Source: Dactylonectria macrodidyma (lineage: Eukaryota; Ascomycota; Sordariomycetes; Hypocreales; Nectriaceae). From it: a stretch of DNA of 64,000 bases. Below are positions 45,206-56,456 of the stretch, in pieces. Location: NCBI GenBank assembly GCA_020744425.1, contig JAGMUV010000024.1, positions 310,001-374,000 of the forward strand, written 5' to 3'. The stretch's first letter is position 1. Each line of letters opens with the position of its first letter. The position numbers and the translations under genes are program-made. The notes beneath the pieces were generated by a model that was not told where the DNA came from, made no database searches, and saw only the letters and a list, made by a program, of their open reading frames with translations.

Positions 45206-47104
45206 ATGAAAACCCGCACCAAGACCCAGCGTCGGTCATCCACGTCACACAAAAAGACACCACGCAAAGCCTTAGCGTTCCAATATCAACCTCTCGACCC
45301 AGCAAAGCGACAGATCAGACTACTGGAACTATCCCCTGGGAAACCAGGTAGCCGCGTATCAGCCCGGCTCATTCATGTCTCCCTCAACGGTAACCCTCGG
45401 TACGATGCTTTGAGCTACATGTGGGGACCCCCGCGACCCAGCTACACCGTCTCCATCGAAGGTTGCCCATTCACCGTTGGTCGGAACTTGAGAAAGGCCC
45501 TCGATGACCTCCGCTGGCCAGACAAGCCCCGAATCGTGTGGACAGATGCCATTTGCATCAACCAGACGGATACTAAAGAAAAGGAGACTCAGATTCAGCT
45601 CATGCGAGCGATTTACGCCGGGGCAAACACAGTTTGTGCGTGGATTGACCACAGCGTTCGCCCCATCAACTCTGTGTTTGAGGATCTCGAAAACCTCGGT
45701 AAAGGCGTTACAATAGGAGACTTCGTTGAGCCATCCCATTGGTACCCTGTTGCGGAAATCTTTCGAAACCCATATTGGCGGCGACTCTGGGTGCAACAGG
45801 AGCTGGTCCTCGCTACCCAAATCACCGTGTACTGTCGGCGCGATAGCTTTGATGCGCAGCAACTGTTGGAATTTCAGCGCCAGGTCAACGTTGTCAAACA
45901 CCAAGTAGTCAACTTGTTAAGCCCTGCGTCCCACCTTTCTCGATATATGTCCAATGCTCCAACGGACAAAGCCGCTTCCCAACCGGACTTTTTGTCCGGC
46001 GACATCCTCAGAGCTAGAGAGAATTTGGCGCTGGGGCGGGAGGCGCAGAAGGAACAAACCGACAAGCTATCGATCACCAGAAGGGTCCTTGGATCGTCTC
46101 TTCTTCAGCTATTTATCAAAACCGCAGGTCTCAACTACACAGACCCAAAAGACCGAGTGTACGGGATTCTTGGGCTTGCCGTGGATGTTGATGAAACCGT
46201 CTTCAATGTCGATTACAGCTTGAGTGTTGTTGGCGTGTACACCAAAGTGTTTCAGCAGTTTGTGGACAAGTACAAAAACCTCGGCTTCATATGCTTCGGA
46301 AAGTACTATCAATCGGTCACTCCTTCCACGGCCGGATTGCCGACATGGATGCCTCATGAAAATATCGACTGGGGCCCTCTCAATGCCAGTCGAGCTTGCG
46401 GCGCTCTCGAAGCCAATCGCGTTTCAATCCAACCCGACACACTGGTCCTCACCGCTGAAGGCCTACTGTTGGACAAGATTTCATTCGTTGCCGACGAGGG
46501 GCAACTGACAGAGCTACCTGTTGTGGATTTACTAGCAAAGGTTGAAGAGTACTGCAAAAAAGTCGGGATCAGCCACACTAAATGTCCCTTGTATGAGAGA
46601 GAAGAAATCACGTCTCTCTTATTCCCCTCTGTGGCAAAGAGTCGATACAAGCAGTTATATCAGCTGGAAAAGCCAACCCCAGATGAAAGGGTGGAGTTGA
46701 TTCGCAGCCTCCGCACCGCAGCATCCAATGCCGACGACCCTACGTTCAGTCTTCGGAGACTCATCCAGGGAGGATATACCCCTATCGATTTGATGCCAGC
46801 CCAGGCAAGGGAAGCACTTATGCCTATGTTTGTAGAGACCGGCAGCTTGTCGTTAGTCGGCACAGAAGGAGGGCGACTTGGCAGCGTAAAACGAAAATGC
46901 CCAGCAAAGGCCGGGGATCAGATTTGGATCTTGTTCGGTTGTCGCCTTCCCATGATTTTGAGACCAGAGGCTGGGAACCCGGGGAGATGCACTGTTGTTG
47001 GATACATGATTTTGCCTGGGGTGATGCGTGGGGAAGCAGTTGAGGGACTCTTGTCATCAGAGGACGCAGCTACAATCCGGGGTACGAAAGTTGAACTTAT
47101 ATAG
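45206..47104 (+). CDS. HET-domain protein
   Basis: This single-exon gene of 632 codons starts MKTRTKTQRRSSTSHKKTP. The heterokaryon-incompatibility domain occupies about residues 65-230: YDALSYMWGPPRPSYTVSI, RIVWTDAICINQTDTKEKE, QIQLMRAIYAGANTVCAWI and a closing NPYWRRLWVQQELVLA. HET domains trigger cell death when incompatible fungal cells fuse, and similar proteins may act in non-self recognition. The C-terminus carries the usual degenerate repeat (DQIWILFGCRLPMILRPE). The fragment at 6438-6917 keeps only this tail type. No membrane segment or signal peptide is seen. The neighbouring relics fit the fast turnover typical of HET genes. Confidence 0.95.
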   Translation: MKTRTKTQRRSSTSHKKTPRKALAFQYQPLDPAKRQIRLLELSPGKPGSRVSARLIHVSLNGNPRYDALSYMWGPPRPSYTVSIEGCPFTVGRNLRKALDDLRWPDKPRIVWTDAICINQTDTKEKETQIQLMRAIYAGANTVCAWIDHSVRPINSVFEDLENLGKGVTIGDFVEPSHWYPVAEIFRNPYWRRLWVQQELVLATQITVYCRRDSFDAQQLLEFQRQVNVVKHQVVNLLSPASHLSRYMSNAPTDKAASQPDFLSGDILRARENLALGREAQKEQTDKLSITRRVLGSSLLQLFIKTAGLNYTDPKDRVYGILGLAVDVDETVFNVDYSLSVVGVYTKVFQQFVDKYKNLGFICFGKYYQSVTPSTAGLPTWMPHENIDWGPLNASRACGALEANRVSIQPDTLVLTAEGLLLDKISFVADEGQLTELPVVDLLAKVEEYCKKVGISHTKCPLYEREEITSLLFPSVAKSRYKQLYQLEKPTPDERVELIRSLRTAASNADDPTFSLRRLIQGGYTPIDLMPAQAREALMPMFVETGSLSLVGTEGGRLGSVKRKCPAKAGDQIWILFGCRLPMILRPEAGNPGRCTVVGYMILPGVMRGEAVEGLLSSEDAATIRGTKVELI

Positions 47105-47331
47105 ACGGACATTGATAGCATGCATCTGGCTAGCAAGCAAGGAAATGAAAAAACTAATGTGTGACCATGACATGTTATCATAAACGTCTATCATGTAACT
47201 ATACGGATGGGAAAGAGTAGCTTTCAACCCACCGCTACCGTAAGTATCCCTTCTATTTAATTCCAAGTCGCTTAAAAATACAGTACATGCCAGCGCCTGC
47301 TATAATTCCTAAACATTTGATTAGATCTGCT

Positions 47332-48738
47332 CTACGCTTCCGGCGGCGTGGCTGGCTTCTCGTTCTCGGCTGGTATTGATGTTGTTGAGTTTCCAGATCT
47401 TCGTCCGTACACGACGTAACTAGGGTCACAATCAGTTCTGCAAGAGCCCGAAGAAAACGGGCACACTTACAATGGCACCCAGCTGTGCATATTCGGGTTG
47501 GACACTTCCTTTCGAGCCTTGGCCAGCAAGACCTGAAAGTATACGGGGTCTCCGCCCAGAATCTGCTCGTAGCCCCTCGCAAAGACATTGGCAATACTCT
47601 CGCGAAAGTGATGCAGCTCAAACGCGCCAATCTTCTTCAGGTGCGGATCGCGGGGCCATGGATTTGTCGGAATCTTGAGCACGCGCTCGACGACGTCCTC
47701 GAAGCCGGCCGCCTCGAGGTAGCTTTTCCAGTTGGTCGGCTCCCAGCCCGACAGGCGCACGCGCTCTGACATTTCAAAGTATATGCGGCCCATTTCGACG
47801 TACGCCGAGTCTGGCGGTAGCGTGCCGTCGTCGGAGCGAAAGTCTGGCATCGAGCCGCTGAGCTGGAGGTATGCGCCTGGTTTGAGGTGGTCGTGGGCCT
47901 GTCGGATGAGGCGCGGCCAGTCTTGGATGGCCATGATGAGCTCGCGGCCGTGGATGAAGTCGAAGCTGGATTCGCCCCAGAGCCAGTCGTCTTCGATGTC
48001 ATCGAGCTGGGCGGGACATTAGCGTATGGAGATGTATGGGAGGGAGGGTGGCAGCCGCCTACTTCAAAAGTCAGGTTATTGGGAATCATGTTTGGTTGCA
48101 CCGCAATCTTGTCAACCCCAATAACTCTCGCAGACGGATACTGGTCGGCAATATCTATAGCCCAAATGCCAGAGCCAGTGCCCAGATCCAGGATTTTCTG
48201 CGGAAACTCGGGCATCGGGGCCAGGTGCAGCTCGTCATCCATCAACATCGTAAACTTGCAATGCTGCAGGTCATTTCTGTCCATCTGGCGGATGCGAGTA
48301 TCAAGTCAGCTCCAGTAAAGGCAGTGACTAGAAATTTTCTTCATCTCTTTGATAGAGACTCGAGAGTATACCTACTTCTAGGTCGTCGCTCGGGATCCAA
48401 GACTTGGTGATACCGTAGACGCCATACGTGCGCCCATTTTCGACGATGCCGCGACGCACGTCGGACGCAATCGAGGATAGATAGCTCGTGTTTGTAGATT
48501 CGCCGTATGCTTCGTCATCGTCGGTCCAGAGGTCAGGCTCAATATGGCTCGAAGGTGCTGTCGAGGAAGCATCTGCGGATAGGGCGACGGGAGCTTCTGG
48601 GTCGGTGGTTTTCGGTTCGTGCGTGTCTCGATGGGACGTGGCGCCACCTGAGGAGGTTTCGACAGGCTCTGTGGCGCGGCTCGCAGGCTCTGGATCGCTG
48701 TGTTTTGTAGGCGATGAGGTAGCCTGTAGCTCTGACAT
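47332..48738 (-). CDS. SAM-dependent methyltransferase, LaeA-like type
   Basis: Four exons (48376-48738, 48063-48284, 47471-48006, 47332-47419; introns 91, 56 and 51 nt) sum to 402 residues. The N-terminal 80 residues are Ser/Thr/Pro-rich and disordered. The methyltransferase domain has motif I KILDLGTGSGIWAIDIADQ, then VIGVDKIAVQPNMIPNNLTFE, an FDFIHGRELIMAIQDWPRL block, and a C-terminal NMHSWVPF/YVVYGRR spliced over the last intron. This is the class I family that includes LaeA-like fungal methyltransferases, which often act on secondary metabolism; a specific LaeA orthologue cannot be claimed. The last exon is easy to miss because the frame ends two codons after the junction. It is divergent from an O-methyltransferase gene. 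Confidence 0.92.
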
Positions 48739-49316
48739 GGCGAGGTTGGCAGAATAGATCAAGTACAACAGTTCGACTTACAGGATTGAAGTCCCAGATT
48801 GTCGGTAACGCAATGTCACGATTAGAGTTCAGTTGGGCATTCCACTTGCACAAGGGAGGCGTCACTGGCTGCTGATCAGTCCGACAGTCAGGGCTCGGGA
48901 CAGCGGCAGCCCCTTGATCGCTCCCAAGGTCTCCATAACAGAGTCGAGACTACGCCAGCCATAGAATGGACCTTCAGCGGGGGGCAGCAGCGCTAGGAGG
49001 GAATCATTAGCGGGGCGATGAAGACCCCCTTCACACTATCAAGAACCGTTAGGCCTCATCAAGCATAGCCCTAATGTGGGAGTGGCGTGTTCTGTGGGCA
49101 CTGAGCAGGGGTGTCCACTACGGGAGCATTCTCCAAGGACCAGAGCATCTGCTCCCAAATCCCCGTGCCACTGTGACGGACCTCTTGCGCTCTTCGTGGC
49201 TGTCCATACCGCTCTTTTGGGTCTCACTTTGAATCAATGGTAGCGGCGGCATAACCACAACTTCACACGCACTTACATACAAATCCATACACATACAGAC
49301 ACTTCACACTTGAATC
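48739..49316. other. Divergent promoter of two methyltransferases
   Basis: This 578-nt region separates the LaeA-like methyltransferase (-) and the O-methyltransferase (+). I found no clear palindrome and no other gene. Confidence 0.55.
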
Positions 49317-50900
49317 ATGGCTCTCCCCACAAAGCAAGAGGTCCAGGACCTTGTCAGCAGCCTCACCCAAGCCGCAGAGGCATACTCCGATACACCGGAC
49401 CTGAATGGCTACGTTTCGCGGGTTCAAATACTGGCCAAGGCCAGGGAACTAACCCAAGCGCTTATTACACCCGACCAAAAGCCAAATTATCATGGCCTCA
49501 ATGTGAGTTAGCAAGCTCCGTCATCATGCCGTTGCTCGACCCACGAGTAGCTTTGGCGTCCTGAGATGTGAGCGCTTGCTAACATGATGTCTTGCGACAG
49601 ATGGCAGAGCTCATTGCTGTTAGGACATTTATGAAACTCAAAGTTCTTGATGCTATTCCGACCACGGCATCCATATCTCTGGAGGACCTCTCTAAGGCCA
49701 CGGGGGTTCAAGACTCATTATTGGGTATGCACACGATTCCAACGGCCAGAATAAGACGGTTGCATGCAAATAATGCTAACAAAGGTGTTTAAGAACGGAT
49801 GGGACGTGTTTTAGGTGAGTCAACCAGTCTTCGTCTTAATCGCGCCGTTCTCATCGTCGCATCATGCAGTTGCCTCCGGCTTTCTTGATCAGACTGAACC
49901 AGGCGGTGGAGAGTACAAGCACACCAAATTCTCTCTTGCCTACATCCTGGACAAACCCGCTCCTGGGCATTTGTTCTTAGCCATGTAAGCGTGTCTCCTT
50001 GTTCGGTGTGAACCCAGCCGCGTTGTCCACAGTCTCAGACTCGACTCTTACCTCCCGCCTAGGTACGATGAGTGGTTCAAGAACATGCACAACTTTGACG
50101 ACTATCTCGTTTCTAGCGGCAACTTCTCCGAGCCAGACGACCCGCTGAGAAACCCGTATACGGCCTACCACAAGCAGGAGGGCACACCCGTGTGGAGCAT
50201 CATGATGCAGAACCCAGAGAAACTGCAGACGTTCCAGACTGGCATGGCCGGTATCGACGTCGCGATTCCCGTGACTGGCCATTTCGATTTCAGCACTTTG
50301 GAGAACAGCCCGGAAGACGATGAGAAGGGTGTTCTAGAGCTGGTAGATGTTGGCGGCGGCGAGGGCGTTGTCCTCAACAAAATTCTAGCTGCCCACCCGG
50401 AGCTCACTCCTAAGAAATGCATGCTGCAGGAGAGGCCCGAGATGATCCAGCTTGCCAAATCACAGGGGCCAGAGTTTCAGCTGCTTGACCATGATTTCAT
50501 GACTGAGCAACCCGTCAAAGGTATGGTACCCGTAACATGGCGACCTACCCCAGACTTGCACTGACATTATAATCCAGGAGCTAAGGCCTACTTCATGCGT
50601 ATGATCCTCCATGACTACGCCGACCACGTCGGCATCCAGATCCTGACGCGCCTGGCCGAAGCCATGTCAGCCGATTCGCGCGTCCTCGTCTGCGAGATGG
50701 TCTTGGCCCCGCGTGTGGGCGAAGCCGACTTTGCGTCTGCCGTACTCGATCAGGCGGTCATGACCATGGGCGGCAAGGAACGCACCGAAGCGGGCTTCGA
50801 GAAGATGTTTGCGGCAGCGGGCCTTGAGCTCGTGCAGACGTGGCGGGCGGTGGGTGTGCCGGGGGGATGTGTGGAGGCGAGGCTGAAGAGGACGTCCTAG
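49317..50900 (+). CDS. O-methyltransferase (plant-type family 2)
   Basis: Six exons (49317-49502, 49601-49724, 49794-49814, 49870-49984, 50063-50520, 50578-50900) sum to 408 residues. Exon 3 is only 21 nt. The N-terminal dimerisation and winged-helix part reads MALPTKQEVQDLVSSLTQAA, then FMKLKVLDAIPTTASISLED and LLERMGRVLVASGFLDQ across the microexon. The SAM motif is ELVDVGGGEGVVLNKILAA. The catalytic region has FMRMILHDYADHVGIQIL, with the His that acts as base in this family. Such enzymes methylate hydroxyls on aromatic polyketides or phenolics in fungal secondary metabolism. No backbone synthase is present in this window. The substrate is unknown. Confidence 0.94.
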
Positions 50901-51347
50901 AAGCAGGTTTCTGGTTGTTGATGCGCCAGCGAGAGAAGGCATTGTAAACGAAGCCGCTGGTGTTAGTTAATTATGTATGCGGCGGATATTGTATCGGGGC
51001 CAGCAATGCATGTTTCAGTCTACGGTCTCTATGGATGTCTCACGCTGATTCTTTCCGTCCAATCTTAGGCCCTCCAGCAGCTACTAGCCTCTGATAATTC
51101 AAGGTATTGAACTGAAGACAGGCAAACAGCTTTAGGGTATCAAATAAGCATGATGGGATTAGAATAAAAGTATGCCCGATGAGGTTGGACGTTAGACTAG
51201 TAAAATGTGAGACAATGCAGTTGTGGGATGTAACATGCTGACCAAAAGCTCTCACACAATGGCAAAAAAATCGAACCCTTCGCGTCACGCTCAGAAACGC
51301 ATCTCCGGAGACCCAGCAGTTGGAACAGAAAATAACAAAAAAATATT
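50901..51347. other. Intergenic region between O-methyltransferase and tRNA
   Basis: This holds the 3' region of the O-methyltransferase and the downstream flank of the tRNA gene, including its T-run terminator (51337-51343). Nothing else is seen. Confidence 0.5.
51337..51343 (-). terminator. Pol III terminator of tRNA-Leu
   Basis: Seven consecutive T residues on the minus strand begin five nucleotides past the tRNA 3' end, the standard RNA polymerase III stop. Confidence 0.85.
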
Positions 51348-51446
51348 TGATGAGACTGGGATTCGAACCCAGGAGGATTGCTCCACCAGGAAGTAGGTGT
51401 TAAGGTAACCTTAACCTGACGCCATAACCAACTCGGCCATCTCACC
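51348..51446 (-). tRNA. tRNA-Leu (AAG) with a 17-nt intron
   Basis: This is a class II tRNA on the minus strand. The 5' acceptor GGTGAGA pairs with TCTCATC (one G-T), followed by discriminator A. The D-arm is GCC...GGC around GAGTTGGTTAT. The anticodon stem is TCAGG with CCTGG, loop TTAAGG-T, anticodon AAG. An intron of TTACCTTAACACCTACT follows position 37 and contains a stretch complementary to the anticodon loop, as usual for nuclear tRNA introns. The variable arm can form GGA...TCC. The T-arm is CTGGG TTCGAAT CCCAG. The mature length is 82 nt. The 3' CCA is not encoded, which is normal for a eukaryotic tRNA gene. Confidence 0.95.
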
Positions 51447-54045
51447 CAATAAGATTGAGTTTAGAGCTTAAATTTTCCATTTATGAACCTTGGATTTTCC
51501 ACGCTCGCTTGGAAGTTTCTGAACTGACGCTATTGCTTCGATCCCTCCGGCTTCGGTATGTATGAGCAATTTTCTAGGGCGTGAACAAGTTTTGGGAAAT
51601 CGCATTCAAAACGTAGCGGTAGATCTTAGCTCTTCAACAAACCGGAAATCGCGCTTCATTGCATCACGACCGAAATGATGGGAACAGTTGTGAGCATGGT
51701 CAGATTCGCTCGCAATCATCTAGATCTCGGTGTGAGTCTCTCGTCTTGCCCAAACGCACCAAAGCTTGCACTGACTCGGAGTTTGAATTTGTCTCTGCTT
51801 GACCATGAGAGAAAGTTTGCTGATTGCACCCGATAATTCTTCTGAAACACGCATCCTTTAACCCTAGTTTAGAGAGTGAAAGTGGATAAAAGTCCCTTGG
51901 GGCATTATCCCGATATCTTGACAACTTGGTTGAACACCTCCACAAATTAATGCGTAGTGGTACTAGGAAGGGATTACTACGAGGTTGACAGAGAGTCGGT
52001 TTCAATTTTTTTTCGATACCGATGCCAAATGCGGCGACAGGTTCAAAGCGGTTTTCAAGGGAGAAAATGAGCGGAGAGCGACATCATGGGCAATACACTT
52101 AGTTACTGCGAGGACTTGCGCTGTGGAAGAGAACCAACGGACTTCCGATATAATGGTAGAAAATTTCGGGGTGATATGCGCCATTTACAGGCCAAACGTC
52201 TCTTAATACGCTGTCTAAGGTAGGTTTGATAGGGGCATGCATTCTCAAGCCAGAATCAGTGCAAACCATCTTTATATTAACGTACTTCACTTGCATCGTA
52301 CTTCAATTACATGGGAAATAGCTTCATCGACACTGTATTTTTATTCTGTGAGGTGGCCACATATAAGGTCCCATGACAAATGTGTCATTCTCGCGTTTGT
52401 TAGACGCTTGACGGTGAAAACCCAAGTTGTAAGACTAGAATTCCATTACACACTAGGTGCTAAAGGCATTTGACGACTTGGTAGTAGAAGGCAAAATATG
52501 CTGCTCCATCGCAGCTTTCTAGATTGACATGTTGTAGTTCGCTGAGGCGTGTCTAGGATACCCCGGGGGCTCCTTGCTCCCATGGGTTCAGGGGTTCTTG
52601 AAAGCGTCTTTGAAACACGAAAGCTAACATTGATGACGTCTTCCATTGTCGAACACCACCAGCCCTCTCAAGCCTCTCGTCAACGAGTACTTGCCCTTAT
52701 AATTTTAAGATGCCCTTTGGCTCAACAAAGTATGAGAATATTACCCTCGGAAATTCGTTGCGAAGCACAGTTATATTATGTGTCTGTTGTCCGTCACAGT
52801 TTGGCACTGCCATCAGTCGCTGGTCCTTTGACATTGTCCTTCTTCTCATCTCAACAGACCCGCTGAATTTCACCTGAAGCTTATCTCGAAGGAAGAAAAT
52901 GAGTCAATTTGATACAGCTCATCGGCGCTAGAAGGAGGGGAAATGCGGGAAATCCGGATCGCAACGCTTTTAGGCTCCAATGTTCCCTAGCTTGACCCAA
53001 TGACGAGATCATGATTCACGTGATGGTGAGCATATGACGTGGCTATTGTTCGAATGAAGTCAGGATACTCAAGCTGATACGGGTCTTAGATTTGATACTT
53101 TGCTAATGAATGGGCCGCCGAAAGATTGTCCGACTACAGACCGTTGAGACCGTTGAAGGATACCGGTGGGCCGGAAGATAATTAGCCTTTACCTCTTTTG
53201 AGGGTAGTTCTCCTCGTGATAGGTGCCAGGTCCCGAATGTAGTGGGGAGCACGGCAAGTTCAGGCAGACAGGTGATTTATTTAGTACAACTATGATTGAG
53301 CCAAAAGTTCGGCAATGGATGATGTTGATGGGACGAGTCAATGGTGACACTTGTCGGTTGGTGTGACGAATCTACGTGGTACGACCTCGAGTAGGTGAGA
53401 GCATTTTGTACTGCAGGCGATAGAGACGTAGTATTGAACTTTGGTAGCGAGCGATGTGAATAAAGAGGGCCTCGTATCATGACGCATGGCAGCTGAAACT
53501 GTGACGTGTCTTGTCGAGAGTTGACAGTGAACAACAACTCCAAAACAGCACACATTCACAGCAAATTTACAGGACCTTTACCGCACATGTTACCCACGTA
53601 CAGCACGCATTTCTAGCACTGCCACCCGACGTGTCAGGGATTGCTTGGACTGATGTACTGGAAGCTTGCCGGCACGCTTCCCTCAGAACCCCTGTTGCCG
53701 CGGCTACACAAAGGCAGTACCGGATGTTTTAGCGGCCCCCGCTCCGTCCAGCGCGCTCTCAGGCACAGCCTACAGGGCCTACAGCACCTAGTTCAGCATT
53801 TTTTGTCCCCTGATTTCCTCTCTCCCCCTTTTCTCTCTCCTACAAACACGAGCCCCTCACCTGCTGACGAGAGATTTGTTGGCGCCTTTCTCACCGTCAC
53901 CAGTTGCTTCATCTCCCGCTCTCTCTCGCTCGCTCGTCCATCAATAGCGAATTTACTCCAGAATCAATCTCTCTTTTGGCCACGCATCAGACTGCGATGC
54001 GGGGCCGGCTTTAGACCAAACGAAGCACGTGCTGGGATTCGGGAA
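51447..54045. other. Long intergenic region
   Basis: About 2.6 kb between tRNA-Leu and the CCCH gene. No long open frame or recognisable domain is seen on either strand. The last 400 nt are rich in CT tracts, typical of a fungal promoter and 5' UTR, and the frame of the CCCH gene is open upstream of its ATG without conserved sequence. Confidence 0.5.
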
Positions 54046-55644
54046 ATGGTGACTCTGGGCGACGACCAGCTCGATCGGGCGGCCGAGAGGCTCGCCGAGT
54101 ATCGCAGGCAGGACAACCTCGCCGAAATCCTGGAGCAGTATGCGACCCTCATTGAGAGCTACAAGCGTCTCAAGAGCGACTACGAGGAAGAGCGCGAGGG
54201 ACGAGAGCGCTATAAGCAGCTGGCTCGCGGGCACGAGCGAAACCCCTTCGCTCTCGTCATCGTCGACGGCGACGGCTATGTCTTTGACGAGTCCCTGATC
54301 CTAGAGGGCGAAGAGGGCGGTATCCGAGCGGCCAAACAGCTCAATGATACCATCAAGGCGAGCCTGCGTCGCAAGGGCATCGAAGGCTGCGAGGTCATGG
54401 TTCGCGTATACGCAAACCTGGTGGGTTTGTCCAAGCACCTTAACAAGAACGGCCTCTGCGGCGCCGAGAAGCGCTCGCTTGCCCCCTTTACCGCTGGCTT
54501 TAACCGGTTTCACGGCCTGACCGACTTTGTCGACGCCGGCGAGCTCAAGGAGAATGCCGACCACAAAATGAAGGCCATGTTGCGGCTGTATGCCGACAAC
54601 GCCCAGTGCAAGCACATCTATTTCGCTGCCTGCCACGACGTGGGCTACGTTGCCGACCTTACTCCCTATAGGGGTAACACTGAACTATTCACCTTGATCC
54701 GGACCCCCAGCCTGCGATTCCACAACGAGTTCAACAAGCTCGGCATGAATAGTGAGGAGCTGCCCGGCGTCTTCCGAACCGTTAGCCTGATGCCATACAC
54801 CGTCGCCGGTCAAGCTCATAGCCAAAAGAACACGCCTCTGGCAACAAGAAACCTCTCGGCAGATTTACATACAAGTTCTGCTATGCAATCTATCTCGACA
54901 AACAACAATAATAATAACAGCAACAGCATGCAGTGCACCTTCTATGCAGCTGGCAAATGCAAGTATGGAAACGGCTGCAAGTTCCTGCATCTCGATACCA
55001 AACAACACTCCAAGTCCGGCTATAATGGCCAGTCACCCTCTCATATGACTGACAGCTGGAGGTCGGGTAATAAGTCCAATGACCAAATTAACTACGAACC
55101 ATACTCGCAAACCGCAATCAAAGACATATCGGTTCTCCCAAAGCACATCGACATTCCCACCGGCTTCGTCGCCATCAACATCAACGGGGACCGTCTAGAC
55201 CCTTACGTCCCCCCGCCCTCGAGCAACACCCTTAAGCGCTTCAAGGCCATCTCGGGCCCTACCAAGCTTTGCAACAAAAAGCACCTCAGTGACTCGTGCT
55301 ATGATGAAAACTGCGAGTACGACCACACGCCGATCCCGGGCTACCTGAAGCCCGTCCTCGAGCTCATGGCGCGCACTATGCCGTGCCCCCAGCGTGGAGC
55401 CTGCAGGAAGCTCAACTGCATCTACGGACACGTCTGCCAAAAGGCCGACTGCAGACGTCGCGGCGGAAAGGCCCCCTGCCGTTTCTCTTTCAACATGTGT
55501 ACTGGTGATTTCGAATTGAACAGTCTTGTTCCCGCCGTCACCGCCGCCGGTACAAATGGCGAGGACACGCATAGCACTGGCAGCATCGGGTTCCCTGTCG
55601 AGGAGTCTGAGGATGGTGTGAGCATACTCGATGCTGTATTTTGA
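54046..55644 (+). CDS. CCCH zinc-finger protein with N-terminal coiled coil
   Basis: The start at 54046 (MVTLGDDQLDRAAERLAEY) was chosen because the open frame upstream, back to 53641, is low-complexity and unlike known members. The product has 532 residues. A coiled coil spans about residues 10-65 (ILEQYATLIESYKRLKSDY). It is followed by an NPFALVIVDGDGYVFDESLI domain of about 210 residues, widely conserved in fungi and resembling an NYN-like nuclease fold. Then come an Asn/Ser run and a CCCH finger (CTFYAAGKCKYGNGCKFLH). The C-terminal part is Cys/His-rich (CNKKHLSDSCYDENCEYDH, CPQRGACRKLNCIYGHVC), probably two more fingers of the tandem CCCH type. RNA binding in nucleus or cytoplasm is likely; the target is unknown. 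It is single-exon. Confidence 0.88.
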   Translation: MVTLGDDQLDRAAERLAEYRRQDNLAEILEQYATLIESYKRLKSDYEEEREGRERYKQLARGHERNPFALVIVDGDGYVFDESLILEGEEGGIRAAKQLNDTIKASLRRKGIEGCEVMVRVYANLVGLSKHLNKNGLCGAEKRSLAPFTAGFNRFHGLTDFVDAGELKENADHKMKAMLRLYADNAQCKHIYFAACHDVGYVADLTPYRGNTELFTLIRTPSLRFHNEFNKLGMNSEELPGVFRTVSLMPYTVAGQAHSQKNTPLATRNLSADLHTSSAMQSISTNNNNNNSNSMQCTFYAAGKCKYGNGCKFLHLDTKQHSKSGYNGQSPSHMTDSWRSGNKSNDQINYEPYSQTAIKDISVLPKHIDIPTGFVAININGDRLDPYVPPPSSNTLKRFKAISGPTKLCNKKHLSDSCYDENCEYDHTPIPGYLKPVLELMARTMPCPQRGACRKLNCIYGHVCQKADCRRRGGKAPCRFSFNMCTGDFELNSLVPAVTAAGTNGEDTHSTGSIGFPVEESEDGVSILDAVF

Positions 55645-56456
55645 GTATCTCGGGGCTGTCCCAAAAGATTGAAAAAAAAAGACTGCCCTTTGCGATGCCG
55701 TTGAGACTACAAACGCTGTAGTAGCAGTTAAGCTATTGGTCTATTTCAGTTACTGAGTAAAGACTTGAAACTACGTCGCAGCACAGAAATATATTTCAAC
55801 AACTTTCATCCCTTCGCGTCGTATCAGTAGCTCCTTGTGATGTCCGTAGCCGGTTGTGTTGTGTTCCCCATACCTTTGTTGAACAAGAATTGCTACCCAG
55901 GACAAACGTCTTTCCTTCGCGCGGAATGTCTTGGATTGCTTGCAATCAAGGCAGCCCACGACTTAAATCCGCAAAAATTCCTGTCCGAGTGGACACATCG
56001 CCCGCTGTCCGCCTGCCGCACAAGAGTTCCTTACTTTATATCCCTTCCCCCAACGATCAATCGCTCTAGGGCACCTCGGCCACCCACCGCCCAGCGCGGC
56101 GAGCAATCCACTGACCCATTAGTGTTGGATAGGGATTGGTAGCGCAACAGGTAATCGTCTGTCAACCTTGCGGCGATTGTGGCGCGCAAATATATACATG
56201 ATCGCCACGCGGGTCTATACCTCAGATTAAAGCAAGGAAGTTAGAGGTGCAACTGCGTCGAAGTAGAAAAGGAAACAGTCTGGCGGGACAGCTTGCTGAG
56301 AGCGAGAAGTGGGAGCACTTGTATTTATTGTTGTACGCCATGTAGCTACCACTAGGGCAGCTAGGACAACATATGAATAAATCCAATCCAATCCAATACA
56401 GCCCCTTACTATTCTAGGAGTTATATTTTCCTAGGAAGTATTTTAACAGGTGACTA
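55645..56456. other. Intergenic region with an AATCC run
   Basis: An 812-nt stretch with no supported gene. The segment from about 56.13 to 56.40 kb ends in an AATCC microsatellite and may be a decayed short retroelement. A frame at 55837-56142 is not supported. Confidence 0.5.
56380..56397. repeat. AATCC microsatellite, possible retroelement tail
   Basis: Three copies of AATCC and a partial fourth follow ATATGAATA. Non-LTR elements in fungi can end in such short tandem tails. The preceding 250 nt have no coding capacity, so a SINE-like origin is only a possibility. Confidence 0.5.

Noticed and set aside
52846..52890. ACCCGCTGAATTTC stretch resembling the start of large-subunit rRNA
   Set aside because: Only about 10 bases match the rRNA start and the following sequence diverges at once, so it is chance similarity.
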